Assembly (NCBI GenBank): GCA_031550325.1
Contig: JAVBOR010000007.1
Span: 56,275 to 120,274, forward strand
From: JAVBTT01 sp031550325
GTDB taxonomy: Bacteria > Bacillota > Clostridia > Oscillospirales > UBA929
DNA length: 64,000 nt
Reading direction: 5' to 3'
Position numbers and translations under genes: made by a program. The notes below the pieces were generated by a model. That model ran no database searches, was not told the DNA's origin, and was given only the letters and a program-made list of their open reading frames with translations. Of the stretch, positions 8,861 to 16,369 are shown piece after piece. The first letter of the stretch is position 1. Each line of letters begins with the position of its first letter.

Positions 8861-9068
8861 CCAGTCGATCACACTTGGCGAGAACATCCGCATCACCGTA
8901 TTGTCGGTTGAGGGTGATCGCGTGAGCCTGGGCATTGACGCGCCGCGGGACGTGCGCATCTTCCGGTCGGAGCTGCTTGAGGGCACAAAAGAGACCAACC
9001 AGGAGTCGCTGTCCTCTGTTTTCCCCGCCAAGGAGCTTGTCAGGCGGAAGGGCGAAAAGCCGCAGTAA
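8835..9068 (+). CDS. csrA: Carbon storage/translation regulator CsrA
   Basis: 77-residue RNA-binding protein that blocks ribosome access to GGA-containing leaders. The N terminus is canonical (MLVLTRKLNQSITLGENIRI) and is followed by GIDAPRDVRIFRSEL. I start at the ATG at 8835 because CsrA begins MLVLTRK; GGAGGTGCGG is upstream. Its start lies inside fliW. The likely target is the flagellin leader just downstream. Confidence 0.94.
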   Translation: MLVLTRKLNQSITLGENIRITVLSVEGDRVSLGIDAPRDVRIFRSELLEGTKETNQESLSSVFPAKELVRRKGEKPQ

Positions 9069-9143
9069 GGCGGCCGGAGGGCCGGGCTGTCCGGCGGCTC
9101 GCCGCCGGCATCTATATCTATTTATAAGTGCAAGACAAAAAGC

Positions 9144-9186
9144 GCAAGGATGGAAGGCGAGAAACGCCCCCTCCTTGCTTTTTTGA
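9144..9186 (+). terminator. Rho-independent terminator after csrA
   Basis: GCAAGGA (9144-9150) pairs with TCCTTGC (9172-9178), with an inner GGCG/CGCC pairing, followed by TTTTTT. It ends the fliW-csrA transcript and separates it from hag. Confidence 0.75.
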
Positions 9187-9393
9187 TATGTTGATTGGGC
9201 AGGGCAGCACCCCGGGCGCCGACTGCTATTTTTGCCGATAAAGCCGAAAAGGCCAGCGCCGCGCCGATCTCAGGCGCAGTCAGAAACCCCGCGCCGGGCG
9301 CAGGGAGGTCGGCCGGCGCGGCGCGGGGCGCGGAGGAAGAGCGGCGCTTGACCTGCTCGGAGACGCGCCGGTGAAAAAAGATCGAAGAAGGAT
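9187..9393. other. Gene-free GC-rich stretch before the flagellin promoter
   Basis: Part of the 494-base gap between csrA and hag. It is rich in G and C with several short inverted GC runs (for example around 9230-9340). No convincing reading frame or RNA gene is visible. Confidence 0.4.
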
Positions 9394-9420
9394 TAAAGGT
9401 TTGTCCTGAAAGCACGATAT
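9394..9420 (+). promoter_or_regulatory. Sigma-28 promoter for flagellin (hag)
   Basis: TAAA at 9394-9397, exactly 15 bases, then CACGATAT at 9413-9420. This is the best sigma-28 match in the window. Transcription would start near 9428, leaving a leader of about 135 bases before hag. Confidence 0.8.
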
Positions 9421-9514
9421 TATTGTTCGGAGGGGAACAGAGCCTGTCAGCCAAAAGCGTTGGCGCCAACGAAGCTGGACGGCGGGCTTTGCAACCTCGA
9501 TAAAAATCATGCAA

Positions 9515-9562
9515 GGCTCTGGCAAGATGCCGGGGACCTAAAATTCAAGGAGGAAAACCCAA
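9515..9562 (+). promoter_or_regulatory. Flagellin leader with candidate CsrA-binding sites over the ribosome site
   Basis: The end of the leader has two GGA-containing sites about 23 bases apart: CCGGGGACC near 9531-9539 and TCAAGGAGGA near 9546-9555, the second being the ribosome site itself. This resembles the two CsrA sites known in the Bacillus hag leader. CsrA and FliW are encoded immediately upstream. The binding is inferred. Confidence 0.5.
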
Positions 9563-10618
9563 ATGCGTATTCAGAACAATATGATGGCCCTTAACACCCA
9601 CCGTCAGCTCGCCGTGAACCAGAACAACCAGACCAAAGCCACCGAGAAGCTCAGCTCCGGATTTCGAATCAACCGCGCCGCGGACGACGCCGCCGGCCTC
9701 TCGATCAGTGAGAAAATGAGAGCTCAGATTCGTGGCCTTAACCGTGCATCCGCCAACGCGCAGGACGGCATTTCGATGATCCAGGCCGCTGAAGGCGCGC
9801 TCCAGGAGACCCACTCGATCCTGCAGCGTACCCGTGAGCTGGCAGTTCAGGGCGCCAATGACGTCAACGCCGACGAAGACCGTACCGCGATCATGGACGA
9901 AATTCAGCAGCTCGGCCGCGAGCTTGACCGTATTTCCACCACGACCAACTTCAACGGCAAGTACATTCTGTCCGGCCAGTACGCCGACCTCGGCACCACT
10001 TCTGGCGACGACCGTTATTCCGGCAACGTAGTGTATGCCGACGTCAACGACAACTCCGACGTCATCGGCTCGATCAACCTTCAGGTTGGCGCGAACACGC
10101 TGTTCGGCGATGTCATCTCGGTTAACATGTCGGGCGTCAACGCCACAAACCTGCTCACCGACAACTTCTGGTCCAATGACGGTGCCTACGGCTCCATCGG
10201 AACGCTCAACAAGGAACCCGGTGAAGTCATGGCCATGGTCGGCGACAGCGATGTTGCGACTTCCGCCGACGGAACTGCCTGGACCATCAACTCCTTCCAG
10301 TCCCTGATCAACATTATCGACAGCAAGAATCCCGATGGAACTGCCAAAGACGCCGCCTCGGAAGCCAAGACGGGCATCGGCCTTGTCAACGAACTGCGCA
10401 GCCAGCTCGGCGCCGTGCAGAACCGCCTTGAGCACACCATCAGCAACACCGACACCGTGGCCGAGAACATGCAGGGCGCTGAGAGCCGCATACGCGACGC
10501 CGACATGGCCAAGGAAATGATGAACTTCACGAAGAACAACATCCTCAACCAGGCCGCGACCGCGATGCTCGCGCAGGCCAACCAGGCCCCGCAGACCGTG
10601 CTGCAGCTGCTGCAGTAA
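9563..10618 (+). CDS. hag: Flagellin
   Basis: 351-residue filament protein. Conserved N-terminal D0/D1 helices (MRIQNNMMALNTHRQL, then ATEKLSSGFRINRAADDAAG) and the C-terminal D0 helix (NFTKNNILNQAATAMLAQAN) flank a short variable centre at about residues 140-240. The central domain is small, so the filament surface should be simple. The ribosome site CAAGGAGGA is strong and overlaps a candidate CsrA site. It is transcribed from the sigma-28 promoter at 9394. Confidence 0.96.
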   Translation: MRIQNNMMALNTHRQLAVNQNNQTKATEKLSSGFRINRAADDAAGLSISEKMRAQIRGLNRASANAQDGISMIQAAEGALQETHSILQRTRELAVQGANDVNADEDRTAIMDEIQQLGRELDRISTTTNFNGKYILSGQYADLGTTSGDDRYSGNVVYADVNDNSDVIGSINLQVGANTLFGDVISVNMSGVNATNLLTDNFWSNDGAYGSIGTLNKEPGEVMAMVGDSDVATSADGTAWTINSFQSLINIIDSKNPDGTAKDAASEAKTGIGLVNELRSQLGAVQNRLEHTISNTDTVAENMQGAESRIRDADMAKEMMNFTKNNILNQAATAMLAQANQAPQTVLQLLQ

Positions 10619-10803
10619 TCGTAAACTAAGCTAGCCAAGGGCATAGTATTCATATGGCATTGTCAGACGGGCGCTACGCCCGTTTGGCATGTCAGGAGAA
10701 AATTCCTCACAAAAACCTCACAACTTCCCCCCTCCTATGAGGGCCTATCCTGTCAAGAGGTAGGGAAACCTCTTGCGACATATTGAATGGAGGCAACTCA
10801 CTC
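10619..10803. other. Flagellin-surface protein intergenic region with two hairpins
   Basis: ACGGGCG (10667-10673) pairs with CGCCCGT (10677-10683), followed by only a short T run, as a possible weak hag terminator. A second hairpin at 10751-10780 (TGTC and AAGAGGT pairing with ACCTCTT and GACA) sits just upstream of the ribosome site of the next gene. No clear sigma-A or sigma-28 promoter is visible, so read-through from hag is possible. Confidence 0.45.
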
Positions 10804-12945
10804 ATGAAAACCAAGAAATTACTGTCTCTGGTGCTTGCGTTTGTGTTCGTAGCCAGCCTGGCGGCAATTCCCGCGTTTGCCGAAGGCGAGACCGAAGAAG
10901 TCGTAGCCTTTAATCCCGGCATCGTTTTTGAAGAAGCAGTTGACTACACCCTCATCCCGACCGTGGACAGAATCGGCGACACCACCGTCACCACGGCGTT
11001 TGACGCCGTGACCGCCGCCCTGGCAGAAGGTTCGATTAAGCTCGACCTCGGCGCTGAGAAGCTCTTTGTGCCCGAATCCGTAGCCATCGCCGCGTACAGC
11101 GTGGATGGCGGACAGAAGTGGAAGACGGCTTCCCTGGGCTCCAACACCGGCGCAGACATCAGCAAGCTTCTGAACAAGGAAAACACCATCTGGCTGACCA
11201 CTTCGTATGACAAGAAGGCCAAGGGCCCCACAAAGGGTACCGCCGCTGTTGCCCAGACGGCTGACAAAGAAGCCGTTGCTGCTGTTGAAGGCGCTGTCGT
11301 CCTGAAGTTTGCCAAGATCGCCGCCCGCCCCAAAGCCGAGAAACTGGTTGTCAACTACGCGCTGTTTAAGGACGCTACGGGAGTGACCCCCGGCGAGTGG
11401 GCGCTGACCAAGAAGGACGCCACAACCACCGCCGTGAAGACCGGCCTGCAGGTTGCCCTGTCCGACGACAAGAAAAACCCCAATGTGACCAAGGTTGAAG
11501 AAGTGTCCTTCACCTGGGGCGCATTCCCCGAAGAGGGCGGCCTGAACGTGGAAGCTCTGGCCGAAGGTTCCAAGCCCACCAAGCGCGTGTACCTGGTTCG
11601 CCTCCAGCCTGTTATGGAAGCCGGCAAATACGCGCCCGCGTCCAAGCCCGCTAAAGTAACCGCGTCCAGCGAACAGAAGGCTGTCAAGCTCAAAGCCGAC
11701 TACAAAAAAGAGCTGATCAAGGGCAAAGAAAACCTGAACGTGTTCTTTGGCGGAGACATCTCCAAAGTCGATGCTGAAAAGACCTATACCAAGGATGCCC
11801 CGCGCGGCACGCTGATGGCTCCCATGACCAAAGAGCAGGCCAAAGCGGGCGTCGATATCTCGACGTATATGACCGAAGCTCGCGAGAGTGTTACGCTGTG
11901 GATCGGTGCCACTGAGAAGAAGCCCGCCACTGCCAAGCAGGTCATCAAACTCGCTGCACGCGCCTATCTGAAAAATGAGGCCCTTTCCCCGGCCAAGGGC
12001 AAGCTGAAGGTCGACAGCAAAAAGTATGAAGTGCTCAACACTGAAAAGAATAAGTGGGGCTCGCTGCCCAAAGTCGAAGCCAGCAAGACGCTTTCCATCC
12101 GCCTGAAAGCCACCGCCAAGGGCGGCAAGGAAGACGACACGACCTATGCAGCAAGCCGCAACGGCGGACTGGTCCTCGGGTTTGGCCCGTTTGACGAGAA
12201 GAAGCTTGACAAAAAGGGAATCGTCTCCGCCATGGTGAACGCACCCGAATATGCGGGCGTGCTGACCGCGGTTCCGGAAACCGAGAGCGTCTCTGTTGAG
12301 TTCGGCATGACGACCCAGACCGTCGTCTTTAACGTCACCGGCCTTGTTGAGGATGACACGCTTGTCAGCGAAGCCGGCGCAGGCAAAATCAGCTATGACG
12401 TGTCCTTTGGCACCGCCGACATTGTTTCCGCAACCTCTTCGTACGCCGACAAGAAGATTACGCTGACCCTGACCACTAAGAACGCCGGCAAGACCAGCGT
12501 GGACATCGCGTTTACCGTCGACGCCGCAGTGGAAACTGCCGATCTGTACTTCCCCGAAATGTTCTCCACACTCCCGGCCAATGTCACCGTTACGCCCAAA
12601 GCCCTGAAGCTTCCTGACGTCACCGCCGCCACCATCGCCGCGCTCTCCGCGACTGCTGTGAAGTACACCTTTACGTTTGAAGACTCGCTGAAAGCCCTGC
12701 TGACCAGCGGCGCAGTGAAGATCACCAACAACACGCTGAGCAACGTGAGCGTGAGCTACGACACCGCGACAGAGGGCAAGATCATCGCCTCGGTCGTTGG
12801 AAGCGGCAACAATGAGACCCCGCAGGAGCTCGTCTTTACCCTGGCGGTTGACGCTGCCAAGACCACGAACTATGTGGTCGCCGAAACCGCCATCACGAAA
12901 ACCGTGACCATCACCAAGGTCGCCGCGCTGAGCGAAGGCGAATAA
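10804..12945 (+). CDS. Secreted paralog 1: large surface or extracellular protein of unknown family
   Basis: 713 residues with a clear signal peptide (MKTKK, hydrophobic core, AFA before residue 27). No catalytic domain, SLH repeat or LPXTG anchor is recognised. The region of about 80-460 is shared with the next two genes: DGGQKWKT at 101-108, ADYKKELIK at 298-306, ATEKKPATAKQ at 369-379, KWGSLP at 417-422 and KATAKGGKEDD at 435-445. The rest is Thr/Val/Ala-rich and probably beta-sandwich (about 470-713). I chose the ATG at 10804 because it opens the signal peptide; GGAGG is ten bases upstream. Position behind flagellin suggests an abundant envelope protein, but this is inference. Confidence 0.85.
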   Translation: MKTKKLLSLVLAFVFVASLAAIPAFAEGETEEVVAFNPGIVFEEAVDYTLIPTVDRIGDTTVTTAFDAVTAALAEGSIKLDLGAEKLFVPESVAIAAYSVDGGQKWKTASLGSNTGADISKLLNKENTIWLTTSYDKKAKGPTKGTAAVAQTADKEAVAAVEGAVVLKFAKIAARPKAEKLVVNYALFKDATGVTPGEWALTKKDATTTAVKTGLQVALSDDKKNPNVTKVEEVSFTWGAFPEEGGLNVEALAEGSKPTKRVYLVRLQPVMEAGKYAPASKPAKVTASSEQKAVKLKADYKKELIKGKENLNVFFGGDISKVDAEKTYTKDAPRGTLMAPMTKEQAKAGVDISTYMTEARESVTLWIGATEKKPATAKQVIKLAARAYLKNEALSPAKGKLKVDSKKYEVLNTEKNKWGSLPKVEASKTLSIRLKATAKGGKEDDTTYAASRNGGLVLGFGPFDEKKLDKKGIVSAMVNAPEYAGVLTAVPETESVSVEFGMTTQTVVFNVTGLVEDDTLVSEAGAGKISYDVSFGTADIVSATSSYADKKITLTLTTKNAGKTSVDIAFTVDAAVETADLYFPEMFSTLPANVTVTPKALKLPDVTAATIAALSATAVKYTFTFEDSLKALLTSGAVKITNNTLSNVSVSYDTATEGKIIASVVGSGNNETPQELVFTLAVDAAKTTNYVVAETAITKTVTITKVAALSEGE

Positions 12946-12985
12946 GGCTTAAACCCCGCATCCAAAGCAAAACATGCGAACAGAG

Positions 12986-13020
12986 CGGGGAACCCCCGGC
13001 ACAGCGCCGGGGATTCCCCG
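12986..13020 (+). terminator. GC-rich hairpin after secreted paralog 1
   Basis: CGGGGAA pairs with TTCCCCG, and the inner CCCCGGC pairs with GCCGGGG, with one bulged A. A T-run is missing, so termination is possible but not certain. Confidence 0.5.
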
Positions 13021-13039
13021 TTCCCCCGGATTGACGCTG

Positions 13040-13079
13040 TTTTGCGTGTCAGGCAGGCCGAACTGCCTGGTGTGCAAAA
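13040..13079 (+). other. Inverted repeat upstream of secreted paralog 2
   Basis: TTTTGC and CAGGCAG pair with CTGCCTG and GCAAAA across a six-base loop, with a symmetric GTGT/GTGT internal mismatch. It lies about 80 bases before the next start. It could be a leader structure or an operator. Confidence 0.45.
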
Positions 13080-13157
13080 CATCGCTAATCGGTAAAACGA
13101 GGAGCTTAAGCAGACAATCACCGCGCGGGTTCACGCGGATACAAAGGAGATGCCATT

Positions 13158-16100
13158 ATGAAACGCATCGGAATCCTCTTGCTGGCGCTTTGCTGCGCGG
13201 TTTGCGCCATGACCATTTCTGCACTGGCCGCGGACGAGCCGGCCACCTTTGACCACAACATCAACTATGCCGACAATCTGTCGGCCAACCGCTACAAGGT
13301 TAGTGCCGACTCCAGCGACGCATGGATCGACCTGGGAACCGAGCGCCTGTACGCGGCTGACGGCGTCAACATCAGCGGCATCAGCTACGACGGCGGCAAC
13401 AAGTGGAAGACGGTCGTCGTCCCCGCGGAAGGGCTTGACCTGACCAAGGCATTCAACAAGCCCACCTCGATCGTGTTGGCCACGCAGATGAACGGCAAGA
13501 AGCCCCGTCTCACGGCCTCGGCCGACGGTTCGGAGCCCGCGGGCAAGCTCATCAAGTTTCCCTCGATCTCCGGCCGGCCCAAAATAGACAAGTTTATAGT
13601 CAACTATCTAGTCGGCGCGGACGACACCGGCGCGACAAACGGGCGCTGGGTGCTGACGCTGAAAGATTCCAGCAGGCCGCTGACCGGCTATCAGGTCGCG
13701 CCCTCGCTTAACAAAAAGACGCCCGATACCGTCATGCTCGACACCAGTGGAAAGGTCAGTGACTCCGGCACGGTGGAAGCCAGCTGGGGGAGCTTTTCGC
13801 TCAGCGGCAGCGCCCAGGGCGTCAGTATCATCGGCCTGACCGAAAGCGGCAAACAGCAGAAGCTGAACTACGTTGTGCGTGTGGCGCCGAACGCGCAGAC
13901 GCGCACACCAGCCTCCAAAGTGAAAAAGATCACCGTGGCCGGCGTCGGCAAGAAAGTTGTGTTTAAGGCCGATTATAAAAAGGAAATCATCAAGCTCAAA
14001 GAAAACGGCATGTTCTTTGAGGGGGATCTCGCCGGTCTCGGGCAAAACACGACAAAGCTTTCCCGCCAGTCCAAGGATGAGGCAAAAGCCGGGACTCAGC
14101 TGGGGAACATGATGGAAAAAACCGCCTGCATGTGGATTGCGGCCACGGTCAAAAAACCGGCCACAGCGGCGCAGGAAGTGACGTTTGCAGCGCGCGGCAT
14201 GATGAAAGAGACCGAACTGAAGGTGGCCTCGGGCAAAACAAGCGTCAGCACCAAAGAGTATGAGATCTACGACCCCGCCAAGAAAAAGTGGGGCTCGCTG
14301 CCCAAGCTTACGGGCGCATGTGAACTGGGTATCCGCATCAAGGCTACCGCGAAGGGCGGCAAGGAGTCGGATGACACGAAGTTCGCAGCCAGTGAAGAGG
14401 GAAAACTGGTCATTGACTGGGGCGAATACACCAAGGGAAAATCAGGCGTTATCGGCGCGGCGATCATTGCGCCGGAGTATACGGGCGTTTTCCGGTATAG
14501 TCCGGACAAGACAGTGTACATCCAGGACGAGTCGGATACGACCTTTACGGTGACCTTTGAGGCCAAGGGCCTTTACTCGGGCGACACTCTGGTGCTGAAG
14601 GCCACCGGCGACACCCTCACGGACGTGGCTGCGGGCGAGGTTTGGATCAGGCCCAAAGTCAACTACAAGAACACGGGCGCCGCGGAGGACTCCATTACCT
14701 ACACGGCGAGCCTTTCCGACGGAAAACTGAAGCTGGAGGTCATGCCCGAGCTGGCCTGCGAGGCCACCATTGAGCTTGAGTACGCTCTGGGCACGCACAG
14801 CCCGGTCTATGACGCTGACAACAGCGGGGGCCGCGCGGCGGTGATCAAGGTCAACAGCGTCGGTGAAACCGTGAAGCTGAACAGCATGAAACCCGCGTAT
14901 CTGGACGACGGCGTGCGCATCAGCATGACGACCGCGGCCACCAGCGGCACCACGCCGCGCCGCGCCAAGGTTGTCAAGGGCACAGCGGTCATCTCGTCCG
15001 ACGGCCAACTGCAGATGGCTTCCAAGCAGGATTTGAGCGGGTATACCAGCTTTACCTACGCTGCCTCCGACAAGGACGAAGCGCTGCCCGAAGAATCTGT
15101 GTTTACAAGCGACGCTGTCGAGGTCAGCCATGAGGGATATCTATTTGTCAAAGCCGAGGGGCAGGGCAAGAGCACCATCTACTTTGCCTATGAACTCAAG
15201 GACGCCTCGGGCGCGCGCATGAAAAGCGCTGCCTTCTCGGGCGACCAGGTGATCGTTACGCTTGACGAGCCGCTGTCCGACAGCGCCGAAACAGGCGGAG
15301 CGTCCATTGTCCTGGAGGGCTGGGGCGTAGGCCAGGCCACGCGCAGCTATGTGACAAACATCGCCCTCAGCGCGGACAAGAAGCAGATGACCATGACGCT
15401 GGACGACGGGTTTGCGATGCAGAGCGGCGCAAAATATGTGCTGACCTACAGCGGCGCGACGCAGTCGGACGTTTTGTCCGACCGGCACAGCAACGCGATG
15501 CAGCCCGGCAGCGTGCCGGTCGGCAGCATCAGCGGCGTGGACCGCGTCCGGTTTGAAAACGGACTGATGAACACCCCTGTCGACGTCGTGGCCCCTGAGC
15601 CGGTCTCCTCGCTGTCGGCGCTGACTACAGACAACATTTACAGCATTTCGCTGGCCGGAAGCAACACGGGCATGATGATTGTTGACGGCGCAACCAGTGT
15701 GCAGTATGCGCGCAGCAACACACTGATGGCCACCGAGATGACCATGAACAGCTTCACCAACGGAACCGTTGTCTCCGGCCTGAGCGTGGGCGATTATCTG
15801 TATGTCAAGGCCGACGGGAAATATTATGTGTTCCAGGTGGCCAAAAACTCGCTGGCCAGCACGACCGACACCACGCGCCCGCTGGCCTCCAGCGCCGCGC
15901 TTATCAAGTCCGAAGCCACCTACACCGCCACGCTGACCGCCAACGAGGCGCTGCTCAAGTTCGGCCTTGGGCCGAGACCCGAGCAGTTCAGAATTGACAC
16001 GGGCACGCTCAACAATATTGCAGTGAGCAAAGTGGCCGTTTCGGGCACAAAGATTACGCTGACCCTCACGGGAAGCGATCTCAGCGGCATCGCGAACGGC

Positions 16101-16229
16101 GATGATGTCAAAATCACTTATAACACCGGCAGAAACGGCATTTCGGACGCGAACGGAAACCGCGTCCTGGCTTTCAACACGGTCAAGCTGACGCTGTCCG
16201 GCTTTTCCACCGCTTCGCCGTTGCCTTAA
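13158..16229 (+). CDS. Secreted paralog 2: large surface or extracellular protein
   Basis: 1023 residues with a signal peptide (MKRIG, hydrophobic core, ALA before residue 25). The N-terminal region matches paralog 1: DGGNKWKT at 78-85, ADYKKEIIK at 271-279, ATVKKPATAAQ at 329-339, KWGSLP at 377-382 and KATAKGGKESDD at 395-406. The C-terminal half differs from paralog 1, and its last roughly 110 residues resemble an Ig-like SwmB/SbsA-type domain (KITLTLTGSDLSGIANGDDV, then NGISDANGNRV). There is no SLH or sortase signal. The ATG at 13158 follows AAAGGAGATG. Function unknown. Confidence 0.85.
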   Translation: MKRIGILLLALCCAVCAMTISALAADEPATFDHNINYADNLSANRYKVSADSSDAWIDLGTERLYAADGVNISGISYDGGNKWKTVVVPAEGLDLTKAFNKPTSIVLATQMNGKKPRLTASADGSEPAGKLIKFPSISGRPKIDKFIVNYLVGADDTGATNGRWVLTLKDSSRPLTGYQVAPSLNKKTPDTVMLDTSGKVSDSGTVEASWGSFSLSGSAQGVSIIGLTESGKQQKLNYVVRVAPNAQTRTPASKVKKITVAGVGKKVVFKADYKKEIIKLKENGMFFEGDLAGLGQNTTKLSRQSKDEAKAGTQLGNMMEKTACMWIAATVKKPATAAQEVTFAARGMMKETELKVASGKTSVSTKEYEIYDPAKKKWGSLPKLTGACELGIRIKATAKGGKESDDTKFAASEEGKLVIDWGEYTKGKSGVIGAAIIAPEYTGVFRYSPDKTVYIQDESDTTFTVTFEAKGLYSGDTLVLKATGDTLTDVAAGEVWIRPKVNYKNTGAAEDSITYTASLSDGKLKLEVMPELACEATIELEYALGTHSPVYDADNSGGRAAVIKVNSVGETVKLNSMKPAYLDDGVRISMTTAATSGTTPRRAKVVKGTAVISSDGQLQMASKQDLSGYTSFTYAASDKDEALPEESVFTSDAVEVSHEGYLFVKAEGQGKSTIYFAYELKDASGARMKSAAFSGDQVIVTLDEPLSDSAETGGASIVLEGWGVGQATRSYVTNIALSADKKQMTMTLDDGFAMQSGAKYVLTYSGATQSDVLSDRHSNAMQPGSVPVGSISGVDRVRFENGLMNTPVDVVAPEPVSSLSALTTDNIYSISLAGSNTGMMIVDGATSVQYARSNTLMATEMTMNSFTNGTVVSGLSVGDYLYVKADGKYYVFQVAKNSLASTTDTTRPLASSAALIKSEATYTATLTANEALLKFGLGPRPEQFRIDTGTLNNIAVSKVAVSGTKITLTLTGSDLSGIANGDDVKITYNTGRNGISDANGNRVLAFNTVKLTLSGFSTASPLP

Positions 16230-16235
16230 TGCTGT

Positions 16236-16272
16236 CTATCCAGGGGCCGTCTCAGAGTCGGCTCCTGGATAG
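16236..16272 (+). other. Hairpin between secreted paralogs 2 and 3
   Basis: CTATCCAGG (16236-16244) pairs with CCTGGATAG (16264-16272), continued inward by GGCCG/CGGC-type pairing. No T-run follows, so it may be an RNA processing or weak termination structure. Confidence 0.45.
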
Positions 16273-16369
16273 CCTATATGCCCCGCGGGCCGGCAAGGCC
16301 CTTGTTTAGAGTTTCCCCGGCGCCCCGATGCCTGGACCCTATACAGATCAATTGCCTGGAGGTGGAGAC

